Part shown: piece after piece, positions 44,572-64,000 of the stretch | How the letters are laid out: every line of letters begins with the position of its first letter | How positions within the stretch are numbered: the stretch's first letter is position 1 | Assembly: GCA_025617745.1 (NCBI GenBank) | Contig: CM046861.1 | Location: 17,767,563 to 17,831,562 of the forward strand | Reading direction: 5' to 3' | DNA: 64,000 nt | From: Heliocidaris erythrogramma | Taxonomy: Eukaryota; Echinodermata; Echinoidea; Camarodonta; Echinometridae | Notes under the pieces: generated by a model | The model's input: the letters and a program-made list of their open reading frames with translations, nothing else | Told to the model about the DNA's origin: nothing | Databases searched by the model: none | Translations under genes and position numbers: made by a program

Positions 44572-47500
44572 TCCTAGCAGATAGGTCATGTGTACCTTCA
44601 TGATTTTATTTCTTGTAAGAACTTCATTCCTCTTAAACCCTATAAGAAGCTAAGAAAACTCTGTTATATTGTATAGAATGCAGCATGTTCCTATGTATAC
44701 TCATTTGAGGAGGAATCTTTGGTTTGGAACTCTGTCATAACACAATGGACTTCATCAAGAAAACAAGAACTTATCTTCTCAAAATCACAACCTTGAAGAA
44801 ATTGCTGATAACGGGTCCAGAGTAGTGTGTGATTGTTTTGATAAAGGGACAATTTAAAAGCCCCAAAACAGTAGGAGTTTTTCATATGGCTGGAAGGTGG
44901 ATGCATTATTTCACATGACGAGTGGAGCGTATTCGATTGGCTCCATCTTGGGTGAAGAAGTGAAATAAATCAAATGACTAAAAAAGCAGAAGTACGGCTA
45001 GTCATGCAGAATAAACTGCAACTTCTGCTCATTCTTGTGTAAACCAAGGCTGTCAGAATGTGAAAGGAAAAATCTTTGAAGTTTGCATAAATGATACGGT
45101 AGGCTACACGCCTTGGTATTAATGGCACCAAAGAATATTAACTTTTGAGAAAGATAAAATATCTAGGATCTTAATTGAAAATTTAGACATAAAAAGCTCG
45201 GAATTAACATCGGCTTCTAGCAGTGCTCCCGTTTACTGGAAATGATGGCATTTTAAATTAAGTGTTACACCACCTGTGATGTTAAGAACAAAATCATGAG
45301 TATAATAAAAGGATGCTTGTAAATTGCTCCAACAAGATCGAAATAAAATAAACCAGCATTCAGAACGTGTTGACATCACCACTTTGTATAGAACGAGAAT
45401 AAGTTTTCCATCATGTTTATCGTACAAAGAAATACCGTAGTCCTCCATCTCTTGATAAAAATTTCTTAACATCAAGTACAGAAATAAAGCAGAACAAAGA
45501 CAGGTTTAGGTGAACATCGAGTCACTATTGCTCCGGCTGAGAGAGCTTTAATCAAACAATTAGAAAACTAGTTATCAAACAAATAATATCAAAGCTTACA
45601 TTATGTACATGCTGGCTTGTATTGTTGTCTAAAATACTTGCTTGTACTACCCCGATAAAGGACGATTGTAGTACAGCCTCAACACAAAACACACTGTTCA
45701 TTTTGATAATGCGCAACAGCTCTGCTTATTTATATTCATCCAAGTGCTGAACAGGTTCCCGTTCTCTTAAATATAATCTGTTATTTTACATTCCTTATTT
45801 AAATACAAGGCAGGTGCTACAACATATCACAAACTTCCTGCAATAAGAAATTACATATGTGGGTGGTACAGGGTGTTTAGAAACAGAAAAAAATACCATA
45901 ATCAAAAGTGCACAAACTATACAAATAAATTGGTCCTACCTAACTGCTCTCAAAAACATATATTCTCTTTTAATATTATTACTGCTCAAAGCAAGTAACC
46001 AAATTCCTATTTTCCTGCTTATACATTTCTGGATTGTGATTGTGCACCACCTTTATAAATTACTGGTATACATGTAATTCATGCTGCATGTTGCAATCCA
46101 GCATGCAAGTGTTTCCCTCTCCTGTTTTGCAGTATGTGAACCACAGCAACAAAATAAAAAAAAATGAATAAATAAAGGATAATATTAATAATGAAAAAAA
46201 TTAAAATTCAAGATATATTGTGAATGTATCATAGCTGTTCACACGCATTCAGGCATCTCTAAAATTACATACGCTTGTTCAGTGCATGAGTGTTAACTTG
46301 ACATAGAGAAACGGTGTGTTGAAGCCAAGCACCATCAGGATTCTACAAAGAGATTAATAAGCAAACATGATATCTAGATTCTCTCTCACTGCGCATCAGT
46401 CTCAGTGCTCGGTCCTTTAATCATTCCATCACTTTTCATTCAGTCAACCAATGCAACACAGGTGATTGGGTTATCGGTTTCAACATGTGACATGCAAATG
46501 TTCAACTTCCACTGACCATAATAATCGCTTCTGAAACCAAGCATAACCCCTCAACAGCTAGTTCCTCAAAAGCTAATACATTTGAATGTCAAGTAAATGT
46601 TAGAAAGCAAATACCTAACAATAAATCTTATTGCTCATCACACATGCACTAAAGCATCAACCTCATCGGTCTGAACATAATATAAATGTTAGAGGTAACA
46701 CTCGCCCCATGCCTATCGACTATGAACAAGTTCTTGCACGACATGAAGCATAAGGCATGGATCAATGGCTCTTCAAACCCATCCCTACAAACCTTGCTTT
46801 GATTTCTTAAATCCACAATAAATTAAAAACTTTGTCGCTAGTACGTGATTTACTATTTATTCAGAGGGGACATTTCACTCTAAATTTACAGAACAAACAT
46901 TTTTGCAATTCTCTGCACAGAAAAAAAGAGATCTCATGTTAATAGTACTACCAAAATGGCACTGAACTTTTTAAGTCTGCATGTGTCAATTGGCTCATAG
47001 CGCAAGAAGTTAGAAACACCTAGAGTGTTCTATGCTTTCTAAATGGGGAAATACGGGTTCAATGACTCAACTCTAAAGAATAGTTCATACAGTTACTTTA
47101 AGGTATAGAACACACCTGGACCCGGGGTCCACACATTTGAAAAAACAGTACTGTTCTAGTAACAGACAATATCTACAAACCTAAATAAAACAAGATAATC
47201 ATAAAAATATATCTTTTGATATTGAATATTTTCCTTCCAAGGTCCATTTCAATGAACAGTGGGGCAGAAGGGAGATTTGAACCTTACTTTGAATCAACTG
47301 CACAAAACCTCTACACTGTCACAATGAACAAGTTAAAGCTCTATCTGTATCATTATTACACTACTAGATTTTCTTACACATCATACCACAACTAAAGAAA
47401 ATGGTTGAGCTTCCTTCAAACCAATATAACAGACACTGAAATATGACTGCGCAATGCGTAGGAAAACACTTTTGGCAGTTTTCATTTGAAGTAGAATGTC

Positions 47501-47965
47501 TATAACCTGACTAACATACTCTCAAATTGCTATCAAGACCTTTGGTTTTGTTGAGTGAATTCTAGAGGTTCTTCGACAGGATCATCAGTATTTCACCAAC
47601 ACATAAAACAAACCTGGAGAGAAACTATATTTATGATCGGAGGAACACTTAAAACTAAACATACAAATTGATTGGGATTTTTCCTTTTCACTACCGTCAT
47701 TACGGCTGTTTATTTCAGGAGGATGTCTTCCATGGGAGAGAATTCCTCTGCAGAATGAACCAATCTTCAAAGAATGTCTTCTGCCGTGTCTCCTCCAATG
47801 AGAGTCTACAGTGGACATAGCGGAGACAGAGGTGCCCAAGGAACTATGTAAATATATACCAAACAGTCAAACGACCTTAGGTCACACCAATTACTGGGGT
47901 CATCAACAGGGAACAATGAGAGAGATTGGGAGTCCAGTGTTTTGTTGTTTAAGCTCAGCAGGGCT

Positions 47966-58037
<10,072 letters not shown>

Positions 58038-59491
58038 CTGCAAAGAGAAGAGAAAAGGAGACAAATTTTGAAAAATTAGTTCCACTACTCAAATAAAGGA
58101 CAATGCTCATGATGTACATGCATCAAGTATGAGCACCACGATTTAAACATGATATATTTGTTGAAAATCTCCTTGAGCAATGTTCTTCCAACACCAAAAT
58201 GTATTTAATTTCAAGTATTTCATTTTCCCCATTAAAACCTTGTTTCTTATGTAGCATATCATAATGGGAGATGTAAACATATGAATGTATAGAGCATAGG
58301 GACTGCGAGTACATGTTGCTTTCTGGATGTCTCACAATTATACTTGGTCACATTTAATTGCGCTTTATGAATTAGCAATTTGGCCATAACGACAAACAGG
58401 TGGTCATTCATTGCATTATAACAAATCATTGACTAATTTATGGGACGATAAAATTCTTTCCTATCCTTACATGTTATATTAACAGTGAAAATACAGAATT
58501 GTTCAAGCAAAATTATATTCTTTCATTCTTCAGGTACAGGTACATGTTCATTGCATAAATTTACAATAAATAGCTGCATTACTGCATAGTCTGCATTACT
58601 GTATGAGTAAGCCTCTATGTACATCTACATGTACATCTTTAATTTTTCCTGCAAAATGTGCATAACAAAATATGCTTTCTAACAGTCATTATGACTAATT
58701 AATCAATAACATATTATGGCTTTGCATACCTTTTCTTCAAATATGAAAGCTATTTCTTTTTCATTTGTTGAATGACTCAAGTCCTAGAGGACAAAATTCC
58801 CCTGCTTTCAACATTCTCCATACATGTATATCCCAAGCTACAATGAATACAACCCACCGGTGGAAAATCCACAAGCATCATTGGTGCCATCCCTTTATAC
58901 CTGGCAGCAATTTCCCTACCACTCGACAAGCGCATGCATGCATATAATTACTCTCCCGTCTGTGCATGGACCCATTTGGCTATTGAGGAGCCTTGGTGCT
59001 TCCTCATACCCTCTTGCCATGATGTACATGCAATAGGAATGTGTTTGTTGTATGTGTCGCAGTGTGCATACATATACACATGTAGGCTACATGTAAGTGT
59101 ACCGGACTATCAGCACTTGCGAGATTGCTTTGAATGGTTGATTGTGACTGCCTTCAAATTCACAATTGAAGGATTCGATCTGTCAAGGAGATACATACAG
59201 TATGTATGAAAGTCCATGATAACAAAACTACATGTATGTTGTTCATAGCAGTAGCAGTAGGAGAGAGTAGATAAAGACAGATATCAGTTTCATAATCTTG
59301 TGTATCACAAAAAGATTTAAAATCACACATTTTTACACTAGACTGTGCATAATATGTTCTACTCTGTAAATAAAGATCTACTACTAAGATCAATATGATC
59401 ATGGAATAATTAACATAAAATATCAATGAATGCTTTAAAAGTATTTTATCAGAAAAAAAGTGTCAGTGCAATACTGTATCTACATGTATAC

Positions 59492-59633
59492 CAGGGGAGC
59501 ATTTCATCAAGTGTTTTGTCAGTGATTTTTACCAACAAATTTGCTTTCAGCCAATCAGATGCAAGGATTTCCGTAGCTTATAACAGTTGTCGGTAAAAAT
59601 CACTGACAAAACACTTGATGAAACGCTCCCCTG
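59492..59633. mobile_element. MITE with CAGGGGAGC ends
   Basis: About 40-bp inverted arms, CAGGGGAGCATTTCATCAAG and onward through TCAGTGATTTTTACC, with CAGCCAATCAGATGC in the centre. Confidence 0.8.
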
Positions 59634-62600
59634 AAATTTATATTTTTGTTCCTTTAATTTTTTCATGAAACAGAACACCTACAATTATATTGTGCAAGAA
59701 GTCAACAGGATGTACAATTATTGGGGAAAATTCAAACAGCAAACACATTTGCAAATATAATATACATGTAAATATATGCAAACATGTACATGTGTATCCT
59801 TTAAAGAATTAATTTCAGACATTTCTTCAGTGTTTAATTATAGTTATACTCACATTTCGCAAAAATGTAAGTGAAAAGGGTCCGGGAATTCTATTTGAAA
59901 GGCAATGTAAAAACTGGGACAAAAACAATCTTTCCCAGTAATGTTATGTTAACATACAGCATTTAATGCCAAAACAAATTTACTTGATTTTTAAAAAATA
60001 GTGTCATTTCCTGTTACTGCTTGTAGATGAGAAAGTCTATCACTACCTCATGGTCAAGCAGATATTTTTTTCCTTCAATTTTCAATGTCACCAAAACACT
60101 TGAATATGAGGTCACTCTCCTCATTATAAACAAGTTTCACAGGAAGATACTGGAGGTGTGTTGCCTTGGAGATTCTGAAGGTACATGTATGTCTTGAAAT
60201 GAAAAGGTGAGTGGACTTCCTACATGTACGTACATAATTATAATCATTTTTTTTTGTGAGTTTCCTCGATCAGATTCAAGTGATATGATGAATTTTGCTT
60301 ATTTCCTGGATACTTGCCACTCTAAAGAACCACCAGATAAACATACAAGCAGGGTAACATGAAGATGGTCACAATACTTTGGAAGATAATTGGAGGGAAA
60401 AAATACAAACAGGGCTGACAGATTTGTCTATAGATCAATTTCCCAAAGTCTGATGAACATGTACATAAATATTGTACTCTACATGTATGTCGTACATGTA
60501 CATAATTCTGATCTAGGCCGGATGGGGGTTCAAACTTAAAAGCTTTTTGTTGTTCCTGTTTTCTCTTGGAAGCAATTCCCAAAGAGTATCGATTAAATAA
60601 CTTTGTTACAATTGTCTGATTTAGTTTTTAAAGTATCAGAATGCTACAATTACTTCCACCTTTTTGAAGTTTTCTATCAGATAAATTTATAAAGCAACTC
60701 CAATCATATTATAGAAAGTCACTTTCAACAGAACTAGTATGAATTAACAAAAAACAAAAAAACTCAAAAACATGTAACAGGGCAAGTCCAAGGTATTTGG
60801 TAATTTGACGTTCCAACCGTTACGAAATATTATGGAGTTATGAACATGTACTGACATCAAATGTATCATTTTACTTCATATTTCATAGAGATCCCAGCTC
60901 AAGCAGAGCTATTTTCCTAATTGATACAATAATCATAAATGCTAATTATCTTAGATGTGGTTGGTAATGGGGTTGAACCTCTTTTTACAGAAGTTTAACC
61001 TATTAAAGCTTTATGTGTCATCATAAAAAAGAGAAAAGTAATCTAATTGGTTTTTCAAGCACCATTATTAAAGAAAAAACATGAACTGTGTCCATGTACG
61101 TGATGGAGCAGAAATGAAAAAAGCACATTTTGACCTCTCATGGTTGTGGGCGTTTGCATGAAGCCACTTCACATTCAAGGGACGCATAGGTAATCTAATT
61201 GGTGCTTTGCCCTGCATTTCACGGATATTAGGACCGGTGGCTTGATTTATTTTTGTGCATGACATTCTTGCACTGATAACAATATCACAGACCCACACAA
61301 ACTGTGTGTACATTACTCATATCCATAAAAGTTGTAGATCTATACATGTACAGTACAAGACTTATCATTGCATTGAAAATAAAAATTAATTCCCTCTTTC
61401 AAGTATCAAACTGCATTATATTTAGCATCGTACATAAAGAATAAAAGTGTTTATAATGCAAAAAGCCAATACTATTGCTTTTATAAATCCCTGATAAAAA
61501 TCAGTGTTGGTCTTAAAATCATCACTGTGTGAGATAATGCACTTTCTAAGATCTAATTTTTTCTCCGAAATATAAGCTTAAAATGTTTCAGTTATCTTTC
61601 TTATGTAAGTGATATGCTATATATGAGCACCGTTCATTATTATTATAGTGTGCTTGATATTTATTGTAATAACTAAAAGTAATATTCTAGAATAATTCAA
61701 ACCTTAATTTGTAGTAATAGAGGGAAGTTCATTGCAAGTTTGCAACATCCATGAAATAAACCAAATAATTGCGAGTATGCATGTCCAGTAGGAGACAATA
61801 AATTGGACATCTGCATTCACGTGAGCAAGTCACCAACCTTGGATTCAAATGGAAAATTAAAGCCGGAAAAATCCTGTCTAGAAGACAGTTTGCGTGTCAT
61901 GTTTTATGCATGCTTCAAACACAGATGCCTTCTAGAGGCCACAAAAACTGTGAATGTCTCATCTCCACTGGCTCAGAAAGCTGGCCTATGAACCCAAGAG
62001 GGACACATGCTCTCAGAATCATATCACATTACACAATTTCAATTTGCAGACTAACCGCACAATTTATCTTCTAGGAACGACAAAGTAGAAAAGTGTTTTA
62101 GCAGGCAAATTGCTGCGCACATCTTCCACTTAAGGGAGCTCGACAACTGTCAGAGCGCTCTCTCCTTTACTGGGAGATATCATTCTTAGATTAGTGAGAG
62201 AAGATGGATTTAAAAGTAATGAATTTTTACTTAGGGGTTTTCCCTCACATACATGTACATGCATTACCATTTTTTAAAAAACATATAAATGGCGAAAAGT
62301 TGCTACCAATCTGTTTAGCGAGTGATTTTGCACTAAAGAATATTTTTGATCATGTACAATGTACATGTATAAGATTCATCTAACAACAACCTTACAAATT
62401 TCTGTAGGTACAGAGTTCTTAAAAAAAGATAAAAAAACAAACCACTGAATAGCTGAGGTATTACAGCCATTTAAATAGTTACTGCCACAATAAAAAAAAA
62501 TGAAGCGAGAGAGAGAAGAAAAATCTTTCAAATTCTAATGTACTGTTTATATACTACATGTGAAAATCAGGAGATGTGAAAGCTGCACTAATACCCGTGT

Positions 62601-63786
62601 CATATTCACTATCGAAGAGGATTGGGTCCAGAATCAGTTTAGAGTAAAAAGCTTGTATGAATAGTTTCGCATCACATACATGAAGTCTGGACTTTCTCCA
62701 CCCACTTTGAGAGGAGGGTTTGAGTGCAAAGTAACTTCAAACCTGAAGTGAAATCTCCTTGATAGGAATGCTCTTGATACTAATGCAGATCAAAGTATTT
62801 CCTTGAGGATGTACTGTTCGTGCTATGACAGAACACAGGATATCAGGAAAACAAATCAAAGCGTAGGAATGACGTACATGTACCACCTTTTGCACAAACT
62901 ATGGAATTTCTTGGAAACAATAGCAGATACATACACATGTATATTATGTTTTGGGTAGCTTTTAATATGAAAGGTACATACACGTACGATTCTAGGTGTG
63001 GATTAAGTCAGCAATAATCTTGATCCATACCAAACCGTAAATATAAAAAATAAGGATGAGAGCAACTACATCATGTACCAACATATCAAGCTACATGTAC
63101 ACAGCACAATATGAATAACAACAAAACAGTCAGGCCCAATGTCATGTACATGTAGACTAAAGAGAACATCTTCCTGCCCACATTCCCGGCATATTCTTCC
63201 GTTCAGTGTGTAAACTTGGAACTGACGACACCATCACCATGGGGATGCTTATTTTGCTATCTTGCCCTCTCTCTCTCTCGTGGGAAGCAATGGACATGAC
63301 AATGGACAGTCTCCAATAATGGGAAAGAACCTTGTAATGGTAGCAAATCAAGCTTCCAAGGGTAGAGATCTATACAGGTTAAGTTTTACAAGGAAAATCT
63401 AGTTAACATAGACTGCTAAAATTCTGTTTATTTACAAGTATGTAACCTACACTGTACATGTATTGCATGTTTCAAAATTAGAGAAATTCTCTTTGGCAGC
63501 TATGATTCCTTGCAGAGATGCCAACCTCTCGACAGAAAAAAACCCAGACTGGCTACCTTAAAAAAATCAGATTTTCCACACAACAATCAGATTTTCACGA
63601 AAACAATGTGACATGCATTATCAGTACAACCTATCATGAAAATAAGGACCCCAAAGTGTTCACAGACATCTACAGAAAAAAACCCAAACAGAATCATAAG
63701 ATAAACATAAAGTGTCTAAACAAGAGACATTTCAAAAATCAAATGTGAAAAAAAAAAATCAAGGCTATCACAGGGCTCCACAAACT

Positions 63787-63859
63787 CTTTTTCCAGGCCG
63801 GGACCTACCCAACCCCAAGATTTTAATATTTTTTTAAATCTTGGGGTCCAGGAAAAAGG
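63787..63859. repeat. Short inverted repeat
   Basis: CTTTTTCCAGG and CCCCAAGATTT pair with AAATCTTGGGG and CCAGGAAAAAG across an A/T loop; the left arm has an insertion. Confidence 0.6.
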
Positions 63860-64000
63860 AAAATGACGTAAGAAATATGAAAGGAAGTGCATATTCAACA
63901 GCAGTCTACTATTGATCCTTTTTCGAAGGCTGTAGAGAACAGCAAAGAGTAACAGCGCCGTCTTGACGGACCATTGGCGAAATACAGGGATGTAGCTACG

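Larger units (their letters stand above)
58038..64000 (-). other. Presumed first intron of PP1, continuing past the window
   Basis: No exon matching the PP1 N-terminus (NxDSIIxRLLE) was found on the minus strand. The stretch is AT-rich with frequent ACATGTA words, a MITE (59492-59633) and a hairpin (63787-63859). ORFs here are short and unlike known proteins. Confidence 0.6.

Overview
This is animal nuclear DNA, most likely from an echinoderm and probably a sea urchin. The evidence is AT-rich sequence, small exons with GT-AG introns, metazoan XBP1, PRKRIP1 and protein phosphatase 1 genes, long poly-C runs inside dispersed repeats, and DIRS, Kolobok-like and Helentron-like mobile elements. The assignment to echinoids is inferred from general repeat character, not from a lineage-specific marker.

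Layout: 1-4823 has no recognised gene, only simple and dispersed repeats. A two-exon gene for a small secreted, acidic, propeptide-like protein runs from 4824 to 12433 on +; its only intron holds a nearly full-length but broken DIRS-type retrotransposon (5093-11036) with inverted terminal repeats and the internal complementary region that defines the group. 12434-21454 is repeat-rich intergenic DNA. XBP1 is at 21455-24231 (+), with both the unspliced and the IRE1-spliced reading frames visible. PRKRIP1 is at 27082-39468 (+, six exons) with introns full of foldback and MITE insertions. A Kolobok-like element carrying a THAP-domain ORF lies at 40889-41834. The catalytic subunit of protein phosphatase 1 is on the minus strand: six exons from 58037 down to 47966, with the first coding exon outside the window or unrecognised.

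The three recognised genes are unrelated housekeeping or stress genes: XBP1 (unfolded protein response transcription factor), PRKRIP1 (spliceosome-associated), PP1c (Ser/Thr phosphatase). Splice phases were checked across every joined exon pair and all agree.

Most notable points: (1) a 20-nt IRE1 intron in XBP1 with twin perfect 7-nt-loop hairpins; (2) an XBP1u tail resembling the vertebrate translational-arrest peptide; (3) a run of strong hairpins, two of them paralogous with covarying stems, in the DIRS leader; (4) a possible unnamed prohormone gene; (5) a Helentron-like element whose tandem units each carry a DR1 nuclear-receptor-like motif; (6) a THAP ORF inside a TTAA-flanked transposon. 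All calls are by eye; no database search was run.
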